A stretch of 64,000 bases of DNA from Candidatus Nanosynbacter sp. TM7-076 (GTDB lineage: Bacteria; Patescibacteriota; Saccharimonadia; Saccharimonadales; Saccharimonadaceae): NCBI RefSeq assembly GCF_022828325.1, contig NZ_JAJQJS010000004.1:106980-170979 (forward strand), in the 5' to 3' direction. Below, in pieces: positions 52,827 to 61,501 of this stretch. Both the position numbers and the translations under genes were made by a program. The first letter of the stretch is position 1, and the number at the start of each line of letters is the position of its first letter. Below the pieces are notes generated by a model, which made no database searches, was not told the origin of the DNA, and was given only the letters and a program-made list of their open reading frames with translations.

Positions 52827-54014
52827 ATGAACAAATTTAAGAAAATCGGCATTGCTATCTCTTTGGGGTTTGCTATGCTCGGTGGAATCTGGTTGGCATC
52901 ACCTTCACAGGCTGCCGGCTGTAACAGCTTTAACGTTGTATACTGTGGTACACATTCTATGTCAGAATTGCAAACAGCATACAGCCGTACAGAAATTAAA
53001 GAGCTATACAAAGAGTGGTACGTTACTGAGACTATGGTTCAGGGCGGATCAAATATGCGCGAAGGCGTAGTTGACGCAAATGGTAACATTACAGTTGACG
53101 GTCGTGTTGTAGCTACAAACGCTATAACCGTACAGTCTAAAGCTGGTACTCGTCAACCTCAGCCACAACGTAGCTACAAGACCTCAAACGGATATACTTA
53201 CTACCAATACACAACTGGTCAGAGCTTCGTTGACGGACCTAAGAGCTACAATATTTACGCATGGTTTGACAATAACGGCTCATTTATCACTGGTGTGATT
53301 AAAGACTGTGGTAACCCAGTTTGGGGTAACCCAACAACACCTCCAGCAAAGCCTGCTCTAACATGTGACGCTTTGCAAGTAACTGAAATTTCTCGTAACA
53401 CCTTTAAGTTCAGCGTTAAGGCAACTGCCAAGGGTGGCGCATCTATCACCAGCTACACATACAACTTCGGTGATAACAACATCAAGACAACTAACTCATC
53501 AGAAATTCAATACACTTACGCAAAAGAAGGCAACTACACAGTTACTATTACTGTAAACGGTAAAGAAACTGGTGAAGTTAAGAGGCAAAACCCTAACTGT
53601 CAAAAAACTGTTACAGTTAAGCCAGAGCCAAAAATGGTCGTTTGTGTAATTGAAGAAGGTGGTAAGAAGTACACTAAGGAGATTAAAAAGGAAGAGTTTA
53701 ACGAAAAGATTCACAAGACCAACTTGGACGAATGTAAGGAAACTCCTGCTAAGATCACAGTCTGTGTAATTGAAGAAGGTGGTAAGAAGTACACTAAGGA
53801 GATTAAAAAGGAAGAGTTTAACGAAAAGATTCACAAGACCAACTTGGACGAATGTAAGGAAACTCCTGCTCCTACACCAAACACTCCTTCAACGCCAACA
53901 CCTAGCCCAGAATTGCCAAAGACTGGTGCAAGTGACGCGATCATGTCAGCACTAGGCCTAGGTGGACTAACTACAGCTACTATCGCTTACATCGCTAGCC
54001 GCCGCCAAATGTAA
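52827..54014 (+). CDS. Sortase-anchored surface protein with PKD domain and duplicated module
   Basis: A 395-residue exported protein. Signal peptide (cleavage near residue 30 after SQA), a Tyr/Gly-rich N-terminal region, a PKD-like beta domain (about 190-260, with YNFGDNN), then two identical ~36-residue Lys/Glu-rich modules starting VCVIEEGGKKY, a Pro/Thr spacer, LPKTG, a hydrophobic helix and a short basic tail. It is expected to be attached to the wall by the sortase at 12175. It likely mediates contact with other cells or surfaces, an inference from topology. Confidence 0.93.
   Translation: MNKFKKIGIAISLGFAMLGGIWLASPSQAAGCNSFNVVYCGTHSMSELQTAYSRTEIKELYKEWYVTETMVQGGSNMREGVVDANGNITVDGRVVATNAITVQSKAGTRQPQPQRSYKTSNGYTYYQYTTGQSFVDGPKSYNIYAWFDNNGSFITGVIKDCGNPVWGNPTTPPAKPALTCDALQVTEISRNTFKFSVKATAKGGASITSYTYNFGDNNIKTTNSSEIQYTYAKEGNYTVTITVNGKETGEVKRQNPNCQKTVTVKPEPKMVVCVIEEGGKKYTKEIKKEEFNEKIHKTNLDECKETPAKITVCVIEEGGKKYTKEIKKEEFNEKIHKTNLDECKETPAPTPNTPSTPTPSPELPKTGASDAIMSALGLGGLTTATIAYIASRRQM
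53643..53870 (+). repeat. Perfect 108-bp duplication, period 120 bp
   Basis: Bases 53643-53750 recur without a single mismatch at 53763-53870. The period is 40 codons, so the frame is kept and the module is doubled. Confidence 0.97.
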
Positions 54015-54032
54015 TCAGCTAAGCTAGCAACG

Positions 54033-54062
54033 AAATACCCGCCGAGATGGCGGGTATTTTTT
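54033..54062 (+). terminator. Terminator of the LPxTG gene
   Basis: AATACCCGCC pairs with GGCGGGTATT around GAGAT, followed by a T-run. Confidence 0.9.
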
Positions 54063-54084
54063 ATTGGCAATGAAGCCGTTGAGC

Positions 54085-54702
54085 CTATAATTGTTTTCGA
54101 CCTTCTAGTGCGTGCGTCAGTGTGATTTGGTCTGCGTACTCAAGGTCAACGCCGACTGGAATACCTCTAGCTAAGCGTGTGATGGTCGTATTTAATCCAG
54201 CTTCTTGGATGTAGCGCTGTAGGAATAGCGCGGTCGACTCGCCCTCAACTGAAGCGTTCGTAGCGATGATAATCTCTTGAACGTCATCTGTTTTTATACG
54301 CTCAATTAGTTCTGGGATATGCAATTGCTCTGGTCCAATATTGTCAATTGGTGAAATAACGCCTCCCAGCACGTGGTATGTACCTAGGAATTGTCCTGTT
54401 CTTTCTATAGCAACGATGTCTAGCGGCTCCTCGACTACACAAACGACTTTCTTATTCCTGTTCGAATCTGCGTATAAAGGCGACACGTCGTCATCTGAGT
54501 CGATCAACGCAAACGTCTTCGGGCAGGTTTTTACTCGGTCGTGCAATTGGTCTAATGAATGCGCTAATTGCTTTGCGGATTTGGGATTGCGGCGTAAAAC
54601 CGCATAGGCATATCTTTCAGCCGTACGCGGTCCAACTCCAGGTAGATTACCAAAATCATCAATTAAAGCAGTTAGAGCTTTTGGTAAAATGTCGATTGAC
54701 AT
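54085..54702 (-). CDS. recR: Recombination protein RecR with degenerate zinc finger
   Basis: A 205-residue protein: helix-hairpin-helix with GVGPRTAERYA, then the Toprim domain with VVEEPLD and ATNASVEGESTA. It loads RecA with RecF/RecO in gap repair. The four-Cys zinc site normally between the HhH and Toprim parts is reduced to one Cys (KTCPKTFALI); the other three are missing. It lies 4 bp downstream of ybaB. Confidence 0.95.
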   Translation of the reverse strand: MSIDILPKALTALIDDFGNLPGVGPRTAERYAYAVLRRNPKSAKQLAHSLDQLHDRVKTCPKTFALIDSDDDVSPLYADSNRNKKVVCVVEEPLDIVAIERTGQFLGTYHVLGGVISPIDNIGPEQLHIPELIERIKTDDVQEIIIATNASVEGESTALFLQRYIQEAGLNTTITRLARGIPVGVDLEYADQITLTHALEGRKQL

Positions 54703-54706
54703 GACT

Positions 54707-54997
54707 TTAGAATGGCAAGTTGCCTAGGCCGCCCATCAATGGCTTCATAGTTTCAGCAGCGACTTCCTGAGCCTTTGTCATACCGTCGCGAACTGCGATT
54801 TCGATCCAGTGCTCCAACTCTTCGATATTCTCCAAGTCAACCATTTCTGGGTCAATCTTTACAGACTTAATCTTTAATTCGCCAGTGATTTGTACGATCA
54901 CAGCGCCATCGCCAGCCTCAACTTCGATGATTTCTTTACCTAATTGTTTCTGTGCTTTGCGTAATTGTTGCAGCATTTTTACCTGATCAAACGCCAT
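54707..54997 (-). CDS. YbaB/EbfC nucleoid-associated protein
   Basis: A 96-residue protein with the N-terminal helix MLQQLRKAQKQLG, central VQITGELKIKSVKIDPE and C-terminal helix. It binds DNA as a dimer. Adjacency to recR is widely conserved in bacteria. Ribosome site AGGAGG; a TATAAT lies about 25 bp upstream. Confidence 0.94.
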   Translation of the reverse strand: MAFDQVKMLQQLRKAQKQLGKEIIEVEAGDGAVIVQITGELKIKSVKIDPEMVDLENIEELEHWIEIAVRDGMTKAQEVAAETMKPLMGGLGNLPF

Positions 54998-55029
54998 ATT
55001 CCTCCTTATTTAACACTTACAATTATACC

Positions 55030-56490
55030 CTATTTGCGGTCGGATGTGTAGATGTAGAAGCGGTCGCCGTCTTTATGATCATTGACAATTACTGACGACA
55101 GGTGTCCATAGTAAGTCTGCGGAATTTGAGACTTTGCGCTGTGGCTAACGCATAAAGTCTGTCCGACGTTTGCTGGGGCTGCGTGGATAATTGATATCTG
55201 GTGATAATTGTGTTTTTTAAGCGCTTCGTAAATCGGCGATTCTTCTTTACTGACCAATAACGAGAATGAATCGGTTGGCGCAGTATTCTTACGGAGTAGA
55301 GACAAATCTTTATTGAAGCGTGAGGCTGCTTCTGGGAAATAGCGATAACTATCGATATAGCGGAAGCTGCCGCCTGCTACCATAACGATGATTAGCATTG
55401 ATATAAGAACCAGTCCGGTACCGCGAGCGTATGGATTGCGCGGGAAAAGTCCGTACCACATGTTCATTAGGTATTCCAATCCGACCGCCAAGAGAATGAA
55501 TAGCGGGATGATGATTATCGGGGTGAGGCTTGGCTGGAAGATGAGTAGCACCAATGCTAAGATTAGCCACGACCAAATCATAAACGAGCGGGCGCTGGAG
55601 ATTTTTTGAAAGCTGCGGAATAGCCCTAGTCCGATCAACACCATTGCGTTGACGTCCATGATTGGTGTGATCTGATTACCTACGACTGATGGGAAAATGC
55701 GGATGTATGTGTAGTATAAAGTCCTGAGGTTTGCAACGATGTCAAAACTTAGGCTGTTGATGCCGATGAGGTTGTAAAATAGCGTGTGCGATTTATAGCA
55801 AAGAAAACCGATCACACAACCAATCGCGAATAAAATAGCGGACGGCACAATCCAAGACTTGCGATGTTTTCGGGAGACGAGGAAATAGCGTGGATGCGGA
55901 TGTAAAAAGGCGATGATCAGAAGTCCCAGATTGATATACCAAAAATACGGAGTGAAGAAACTGAGTGCCGTGGTGATGGCCAAACTGATTCGCCAAATGG
56001 AAGCGTTCTGGGCTTTTTGGAGAATTAACGTGGCAAAAAGCAAAGTTAGCGCGGTGTAGAAAATGTATAAAATGCCGACAGTTGCGCTTTGACCGATGAA
56101 TAAGAATTGTCCAGTTGTTGCCATAATTAATAGCGATAGAATCGTTGTGGATGGCTTAAACCAGCGCTTTAAGAGGAAGAAAATTGCGACGGAGCTGGCG
56201 ATTGAAAGGATTACGGCGGGCGCTTTAATTGTTAATAAACTGACGCCGAATAGCTTAAAGAATAGTAATTGAAGAAGGTGAAATGGAAGATTTGTGACGG
56301 CGATTCCCTCGACGCTAAAATTCAAGTGATTTGTCGTATTGACCATGTTGATTTCTGCTTGCGACAAACCTCCCGGCACGTGCAACGCGGAAATTATAAT
56401 AGCCCCTACATACAACAGCGCCAGCAACGTATAGCCGAAAACGTAGCGCCATCGGTAAAGGAATATATCGGTAACTTTTTGCTTTTTCAT
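55030..56490 (-). CDS. GT39-like membrane glycosyltransferase (ArnT/PMT type)
   Basis: A 486-residue protein with about eleven membrane helices. The first extracytoplasmic loop has LSQAEIN, where GT39 enzymes usually have an acidic pair. GT-C enzymes transfer sugars from polyprenyl-phosphate to proteins or lipids outside the membrane. Placement between dnaB and ybaB is unusual for the function. Specificity unknown. Confidence 0.8.
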   Translation of the reverse strand: MKKQKVTDIFLYRWRYVFGYTLLALLYVGAIIISALHVPGGLSQAEINMVNTTNHLNFSVEGIAVTNLPFHLLQLLFFKLFGVSLLTIKAPAVILSIASSVAIFFLLKRWFKPSTTILSLLIMATTGQFLFIGQSATVGILYIFYTALTLLFATLILQKAQNASIWRISLAITTALSFFTPYFWYINLGLLIIAFLHPHPRYFLVSRKHRKSWIVPSAILFAIGCVIGFLCYKSHTLFYNLIGINSLSFDIVANLRTLYYTYIRIFPSVVGNQITPIMDVNAMVLIGLGLFRSFQKISSARSFMIWSWLILALVLLIFQPSLTPIIIIPLFILLAVGLEYLMNMWYGLFPRNPYARGTGLVLISMLIIVMVAGGSFRYIDSYRYFPEAASRFNKDLSLLRKNTAPTDSFSLLVSKEESPIYEALKKHNYHQISIIHAAPANVGQTLCVSHSAKSQIPQTYYGHLSSVIVNDHKDGDRFYIYTSDRK

Positions 56491-56497
56491 TGGTATG

Positions 56498-56503
56498 ATT
56501 ATA
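56498..56503 (-). promoter_or_regulatory. -10 box of the GT39-like gene, leaderless-type
   Basis: Minus strand TATAAT, preceded by TGT, ends 7 nt before the ATG. It gives this gene its own transcript separate from dnaB. Confidence 0.55.
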
Positions 56504-56511
56504 ACACAATT

Positions 56512-57864
56512 CTATTCATGCTTGCGATCCAGACTCATAAAGCGTAGGCGCTCTGGGTGGAAGTATAATTGAACTTTACCGACTGGACCGTTACGGTGCT
56601 TAGCGATGATGAGGTCTGTAATATTCTGAACTTCTGGGTTGTCTGGCTCATAATATCCAGGGCGATAAATAAAGCTCACGATGTCGGCGTCCTGCTCAAT
56701 AGAACCGGATTCACGCAGGTCGGCTAGTTGCGGAATTGGCGGCGTGCGCGATTCGACAGAACGACTCAACTGACTCAGGGCAATTAGCGGCACATTCAGC
56801 TCGCGAGCAATAAGCTTCAATCCACGGGAAATTTCCGAAACTTCCTGAACGCGGTTCCCGTTGTGGTTTCCGTTGGCCTGCATAAGCTGCAAATAGTCGA
56901 CGATGATTAGTCCTAATGGATTCTCATGGGCAATTCGGCGCGCTTTAGTGCGCATTTCCAAAACTGACAATCCTGGCGTGTCATCGATGTAAATTGGTGC
57001 CTCAGCCATTTCACCCATAGCCTCAGACAGCTTCGCAAAATCTTCATCACTCAGGTTTCCGGTGCGAATATTCCAGCTATCAACTCCCGACGCATCCGCC
57101 AACATACGGTCGACCAGCTGCTCCTTACTCATCTCTAGACTAAAAAATAGAACTGGATTTTTCTCAATAGTCGCCACATTATAAGCCAAATTTGTCACCA
57201 GCGTCGTCTTACCCATGGCCGGACGCGCCGCCAGAATGATCAAATCTGATTTTTGCAAGCCAGCGGTCATATTGTCCAGATCGCGATAGCCAGTGCGGAC
57301 TCCTCTGAGAGAACCTTTATTCTTGCTGAGCTCTTCAATTCGATCAAAGCTATCCGTCAGAATACTTTCCAGACTGACCAAATCTTGCTTGGTTGATTGG
57401 TCTGATACGCTGAAAAGCTCGGCTTCGGCTTTCTCTAATAATTCCTGCGTGGTCGTCGATTCGTCATATCCAAGCTCTGAAATGTCGCCACTCGCTTTTA
57501 TCAGACGCCTGCGAACCGCTGCTTGCGCGATCATCTCCGCGTAAGCCGATGCGTGCGCCGCCGTTGGGACGTAGTTCGTTAGCTCTGTCAGATATGCCGA
57601 GCCGCCAACCAATTCCAGCTCATCCTTACGTTTCAACTCGTCGGTTAAGGTCAGAAGGTCGACAGGCTTGTGTTTTTCAAATAGCCGCATCATTCCGGCA
57701 AAAATCAATCCGTGATTCTTGTCGTAAAAATCGCTAGGGTGAGTAATTTCTGCGGCATCCGCCAAAACTTCCTCGTCAATTAGAACCGCCCCAAGCAAAC
57801 TCTTTTCCGCGTCCAAATTTTGTGGCGGTATCTTTCCTTTTACTTCTTCACTTTTATCTGCCAT
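56512..57864 (-). CDS. dnaB: Replicative DNA helicase DnaB
   Basis: A 450-residue hexameric helicase. The N-terminal helical domain begins PPQNLDAEKSLLGAVL. The RecA-like domain shows Walker A ARPAMGKTTL, LFFSLEMSKEQL, IIVDYLQLM and the SIEQDADIV arginine-finger region. The ATG overlaps the dnaX stop (TAATG). No intein. Confidence 0.97.
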   Translation of the reverse strand: MADKSEEVKGKIPPQNLDAEKSLLGAVLIDEEVLADAAEITHPSDFYDKNHGLIFAGMMRLFEKHKPVDLLTLTDELKRKDELELVGGSAYLTELTNYVPTAAHASAYAEMIAQAAVRRRLIKASGDISELGYDESTTTQELLEKAEAELFSVSDQSTKQDLVSLESILTDSFDRIEELSKNKGSLRGVRTGYRDLDNMTAGLQKSDLIILAARPAMGKTTLVTNLAYNVATIEKNPVLFFSLEMSKEQLVDRMLADASGVDSWNIRTGNLSDEDFAKLSEAMGEMAEAPIYIDDTPGLSVLEMRTKARRIAHENPLGLIIVDYLQLMQANGNHNGNRVQEVSEISRGLKLIARELNVPLIALSQLSRSVESRTPPIPQLADLRESGSIEQDADIVSFIYRPGYYEPDNPEVQNITDLIIAKHRNGPVGKVQLYFHPERLRFMSLDRKHE

Positions 57865-59312
57865 TAAATATCCTCCAGCTTAACTTCTTCGCCGCCACCC
57901 ATTAATTCTGCAATTTCCGCCAATTTTTCGTCCTCTGGCGGTTTCTTCTCTCCAATTATATCAATTTCCAAATCCATCGCGGTTTCTTCTGAGATAATTT
58001 CTGAAATTAACGGTTTGTTTTTCGCGTCGTCCAGCTTTTTCTTGTAAAACGCGGAACCTGCGTAAATTGTCAATTTTTCACCGTCAAACGACCACTGGCT
58101 TTTCTGCAACAATGACGCTAGCCCGAGGGATTTTTCCTTCGTTCTTTCAATGACTTTTTCCCAATTTAGCTCTAGCGGCGCGTCGGTTTTCTTTGGTTTT
58201 GCGGCGGGTTTTTTCGCTGGCTCGACTGGTTTTTCTTCTTTTTCAATCGGCTTTTCTGTCGGTTTGGTTGGTTCAGCGGACTTAATTGGCGTTGGTTTTT
58301 CGGCAGGTTTTTGAGTCGTGGCTTGAGCTATATTTTTCTTTGTCGCGACTGGCTTTTCTGTCTGCTGAGAATTGCTATTCATAAATATCGTCAATAATTT
58401 CAAGTCTGGGTGCGGGTGTCGATCTACCTCGATCAGTTGCTGAACCAACCCAATAAGATTCGGATTTTTTCGTAACCTATTACGAGCAATCGACAATAAT
58501 TGATGCGACACAACAACTGAATTCGCGCCGCTATTTTCTAATTCCTGGAAGATGTTTAAGACTTTCTCGTTGTCGTCGGATGGATATGAATCCAGTAAAT
58601 TGCCGAGCATTGTCGCGTCGCTCAGTCCCAAATATTCGGTAACCATATTCGCCGTCAGTGGCTGGTCTGATGTTGCTAAAATCGACAATTGGTCAAGCGT
58701 ACTAATGCCGTCACGGAATCCGCCATGGGAACGTTCAGCGATTAACCTGGCGGCATCCTCTTCAATTGCAAATCCCTCTTTTTTCGCTATATTCATTAAC
58801 TGGCGCGTCATAATTTCCGTCGGAATTGGGTGGAAGAAAAATTGCTGGACACGGCTAAGAATGGTGGCTGGAAGTTTGTCGGCGTCAGTTGTAGCTAAAA
58901 TAAACACCACGTGCTCTGGTGGTTCTTCCAGGGTTTTTAATAGCGCGTTAAATGCTGATTTTGACAGCATGTGAACTTCGTCGATGATATAAACTTTTTT
59001 CGGCGCAGAAACAGGCGCGACTTGAGCCTTTTCCCTTAAAGCTCGAATGTCGTCAACGCCGTTATTGCTGGCTGCGTCAATTTCAATGATGTCTAAGTTT
59101 GAAGAATCGTCATCATACGGCAAGTGGTTAATCTCGTGCGCCAGAATTCGCGCCACCGATGTTTTTCCCACGCCACGCGGTCCGGTCAACAAGTACGCAT
59201 GAGCAATTTTTCCCTGCTCTAACGCTCGACGTAAAATACTAGTCACGTGATCTTGACCTAAAACTTCATCCAAACTGCGACTGCGATATTTACGATATAG
59301 CGCCTGACTCAT
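57864..59312 (-). CDS. dnaX: DNA polymerase III tau/gamma subunit without zinc module
   Basis: A 482-residue clamp-loader ATPase. Walker A GPRGVGKTSVA, IIDEVHMLS and the SRVQQF sensor are present, followed by a Lys/Pro/Glu-rich linker and a short C-terminal domain. The four-Cys zinc module normally found between Walker A and the IEIDAASNNGVDD strand is absent, replaced by NHLPYDDDSSN. The gene heads the dnaX-dnaB unit; ribosome site GAGGGG. Confidence 0.96.
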   Translation of the reverse strand: MSQALYRKYRSRSLDEVLGQDHVTSILRRALEQGKIAHAYLLTGPRGVGKTSVARILAHEINHLPYDDDSSNLDIIEIDAASNNGVDDIRALREKAQVAPVSAPKKVYIIDEVHMLSKSAFNALLKTLEEPPEHVVFILATTDADKLPATILSRVQQFFFHPIPTEIMTRQLMNIAKKEGFAIEEDAARLIAERSHGGFRDGISTLDQLSILATSDQPLTANMVTEYLGLSDATMLGNLLDSYPSDDNEKVLNIFQELENSGANSVVVSHQLLSIARNRLRKNPNLIGLVQQLIEVDRHPHPDLKLLTIFMNSNSQQTEKPVATKKNIAQATTQKPAEKPTPIKSAEPTKPTEKPIEKEEKPVEPAKKPAAKPKKTDAPLELNWEKVIERTKEKSLGLASLLQKSQWSFDGEKLTIYAGSAFYKKKLDDAKNKPLISEIISEETAMDLEIDIIGEKKPPEDEKLAEIAELMGGGEEVKLEDI

Positions 59313-59358
59313 CCCCTCATGCTCCTCATGAGATAATTATAGCAGAAAACGGCATTTT

Positions 59359-59751
59359 TTATGGATAGCGCAGATCGATTTTGTGTTTTGTTTCGGCGAC
59401 ATAAAAACGGTAGTAACTATTAGGGTCTGACACGGTTGGATCTTCGAGTATCTCGTCGTTTTCTCTTATTTTAATATGCTCATTGTTACTGTACGGCTTG
59501 ATAAGCTTAGTAAATTCAAACGCATATTCACCAGAAATATTCTTTAGTTCTCGACTCTGATCTATTGGGTCGGCATAGTCGGTCATAACTAGTATAAGAA
59601 AGTATCCATCCTTACCGCCGAATAGATGAAAAGTCGTATCTGGACTAAGCGGTATCAGTGGTGCGAATTGTCGAACATAGACCAATTTTTTCAGAATTGG
59701 AAATGCTTCAAAAACTACAGACGGAAATACAAAATTTGAGTAATTGTTCAT
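59359..59751 (-). CDS. Hypothetical soluble protein, 130 residues
   Basis: Start taken as the ATG at 59751 (MNNYSNF), 17 bp after the stop of the gene at 59768. The frame is open further upstream within that gene, which is a less likely start. The composition is beta-rich, aromatic-rich with no Cys and no membrane helix. Not recognised. It is a likely partner of the neighbouring 111-residue gene. Confidence 0.65.
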   Translation of the reverse strand: MNNYSNFVFPSVVFEAFPILKKLVYVRQFAPLIPLSPDTTFHLFGGKDGYFLILVMTDYADPIDQSRELKNISGEYAFEFTKLIKPYSNNEHIKIRENDEILEDPTVSDPNSYYRFYVAETKHKIDLRYP

Positions 59752-59767
59752 GTCTATAGGTGATAAT

Positions 59768-60103
59768 TTATTCGCCAAATTTATTTTTACCGTATTCGAT
59801 AAATTGATCGATCGGCTTAGCGTATTCAGCGGCCCAGCCGTCATCTTCTTTCTTTCTCTTTGCGTTGGCTAGGACTGTTCCTATATATTCTTGTAACGAC
59901 ATACCGAGGTCGTCCGCACCCTCTTCTCCATTATCGCGCAGCCGTACGCACAACATACCAAAAATTGCCAATGCTATATCATTGGCACGTGTTAAAATCT
60001 TAACATTATCAAGATTTTCATCGGCAAGCTGCTTGACTGTTTTAATAAGTTCCCAATCAGATTGGGTGTACGACTCAAAATCTTTTTCTGTCCATTCTGA
60101 CAT
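59768..60103 (-). CDS. Hypothetical soluble protein, 111 residues
   Basis: An acidic, helical protein starting MSEWTEKDF with ribosome site AGAGGA. No family recognised. It forms a two-gene unit with 59359-59751. Small paired proteins of this kind can be immunity or phage-related, but nothing in the sequence proves it. Confidence 0.65.
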   Translation of the reverse strand: MSEWTEKDFESYTQSDWELIKTVKQLADENLDNVKILTRANDIALAIFGMLCVRLRDNGEEGADDLGMSLQEYIGTVLANAKRKKEDDGWAAEYAKPIDQFIEYGKNKFGE

Positions 60104-60184
60104 AGTGAATCCTCTAGGTAAGTGAGTAGTTTTATATCATACTCAGGATAAGACATTTTTCAGGTCATGTCCAGGGCGATGGGT

Positions 60185-60457
60185 CTAGTGGCCGGGGCCG
60201 GTGGTGTACTGGCCGCGGTGGGTGCCGTTGTTGTTGGATCCGTTGCCGGGTCCGTAGTGGTCGTGGTTGTCGCTCTCGAGGAACGAGTAGTGCGTCGCAC
60301 CGTCGGCGAGTCCGCCGCCGATACCCACACCACCGCTGCGGTCACCGTCACCGAGCCGAGTCTCTCCCTCGGCGTTGCCGCTACCGAACGACACGGTGAT
60401 GGGGTTGCTTGCGGAGTCGCAACCGCCCATCGGCTCGCTCCAGCTGCTCTTTCCCAT
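60185..60457 (-). CDS. Small Gly/Asn/His-rich protein in a GC-rich cassette
   Basis: A 90-residue protein starting MGKSSWSEPMGG, chosen because AGGAG lies 5 nt upstream. It is rich in Gly, Asp, Asn, Ser and His, with a C-terminal HDHYGPG ... RGQYTTGPGH. No membrane segment or signal peptide. The codons are strongly GC-biased, unlike the flanking genes, and point to transfer from a high-GC organism (perhaps an actinobacterium or its phage). The ribosome site sits inside a small hairpin. Function unknown. Confidence 0.65.
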   Translation of the reverse strand: MGKSSWSEPMGGCDSASNPITVSFGSGNAEGETRLGDGDRSGGVGIGGGLADGATHYSFLESDNHDHYGPGNGSNNNGTHRGQYTTGPGH

Positions 60458-60462
60458 GATAA

Positions 60463-60476
60463 CTCCTTCTGGAGTC
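60463..60476 (-). promoter_or_regulatory. Ribosome-site-sequestering hairpin
   Basis: On the minus strand ACTCC pairs with GGAGT around AGAA; the GGAGT arm contains the Shine-Dalgarno bases of the 60185-60457 gene. A second hairpin (TGCGTC/GACGCA) lies upstream in the leader. Confidence 0.5.
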
Positions 60477-60551
60477 GGGCGAAGAAAATAAATCCTCCGC
60501 AAAACGGTGCGTCGATTTGACGCAAGCTAACACACGTTGTGAAAGCTAATG

Positions 60552-60580
60552 TATATATCAATAATAGAGTAAAATGTCAA
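60552..60580 (-). promoter_or_regulatory. Strong promoter of the 60.3 kb cassette
   Basis: Minus strand TTGACA (60580-60575), 17-bp spacer, TATATA (60557-60552). Spacer TTTTACTCTATTATTGA is nearly identical to that of the 51.6 kb promoter. Confidence 0.85.
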
Positions 60581-60616
60581 GCTATTTCATCAAAAATATA
60601 TTGTAAAAATAAGGCT

Positions 60617-61492
60617 TTAAAATAACGTTAATTGCTCTGTTGGTAAATCCAGTTCAATTTCTCCGTCAACTTTTTGCGTCCGATAGCCAATAAGCTTTTT
60701 GATGTTGTAAGCCAGCAGCTGACCGCCGTAATCAGTAATGACAATTGAGCCGATGACGCTGCGTACGTGTCCGACTAATTGACTGTAATCCTTCATTAAA
60801 ACGACACGTGACAAATCAACACCAGCGGTTTGAAAATAATCTTCGCAAGGAATTAGCTCGGATTTCGGAAACGATACGCCAATTTTCTGCTCAATTTCAA
60901 GTAATTTTTGTCGCAATTCCATTTCGCCGGCTGCACGGTCAAAAGGTAGTTTTATCAATTCCATCTTTTTGTGTGCTGGCAGAGTTTCAACTATTCCGTC
61001 CAGCTTGGAAATTTTCGCCTCGTACTGCCTGGCGATTAATGCCGAAGAAAACGTTTCTAATTTTATGGCTAATCGCGCTCCCTGCTCCAATAATCTCCGA
61101 ATTCCGCGCTCTTCTTGCGAGATTCCAACTTTTATGACGTTCGGCGCGAAGTACGCCAAGTAAACAAAGTGCGGATTTTGATTGATTTTTTCTTGTTGAG
61201 CGGAAACCGAATTGGCGTTGTAAAAAGCTGGATTGAAGCCGGTTTTATCGCGGCATTTTAGGCAATTTTCATACTTTTCATCAACTGTGGCTTGATCTGG
61301 GCAGATTTGGCTACAGCGATTCTCAAAATCCACCCAACCCGTGCAATATTTGACGGAAAAATCAAACTCAAGAGACAAATCTTGTTCGAACAATTCATAA
61401 CGCTCAATTTTATCACCAACTTGACATTCGACGAATGGCTTATTGTCAGCGTTAAAACTGGCGTAGCTGAGCAAAAACTCGCTCGGTAGCAT
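60617..61492 (-). CDS. DUF2797 protein
   Basis: A 291-residue protein. An N-terminal segment with clustered Cys (CSQICPDQ, CLKCRDK) is followed by HFVYLAYFAPNVIKVGISQEERGIRRLLEQGA, here seen as the DUF2797 core near residue 120-155. The core resembles GIY-YIG endonuclease patterns, as noted for this family. Cellular role unknown. Confidence 0.88.
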   Translation of the reverse strand: MLPSEFLLSYASFNADNKPFVECQVGDKIERYELFEQDLSLEFDFSVKYCTGWVDFENRCSQICPDQATVDEKYENCLKCRDKTGFNPAFYNANSVSAQQEKINQNPHFVYLAYFAPNVIKVGISQEERGIRRLLEQGARLAIKLETFSSALIARQYEAKISKLDGIVETLPAHKKMELIKLPFDRAAGEMELRQKLLEIEQKIGVSFPKSELIPCEDYFQTAGVDLSRVVLMKDYSQLVGHVRSVIGSIVITDYGGQLLAYNIKKLIGYRTQKVDGEIELDLPTEQLTLF

Positions 61493-61501
61493 AGAGCTTC
61501 C

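Noticed and set aside
53499..53834. 111-residue minus-strand ORF with internal repeat
   Set aside because: Pure antisense shadow of the duplicated LPxTG module.
53643..53870. CRISPR-like or mobile repeat
   Set aside because: Only two long in-frame copies inside a coding region, no spacers and no cas genes anywhere in the window.
60160..60561. 133- and 117-residue overlapping ORFs on both strands at the 60.3 kb cassette
   Set aside because: Low-complexity Thr/Arg or Val/Ala frames without ribosome sites; they are by-products of GC-rich DNA over the 90-residue gene, which has a good ribosome site.
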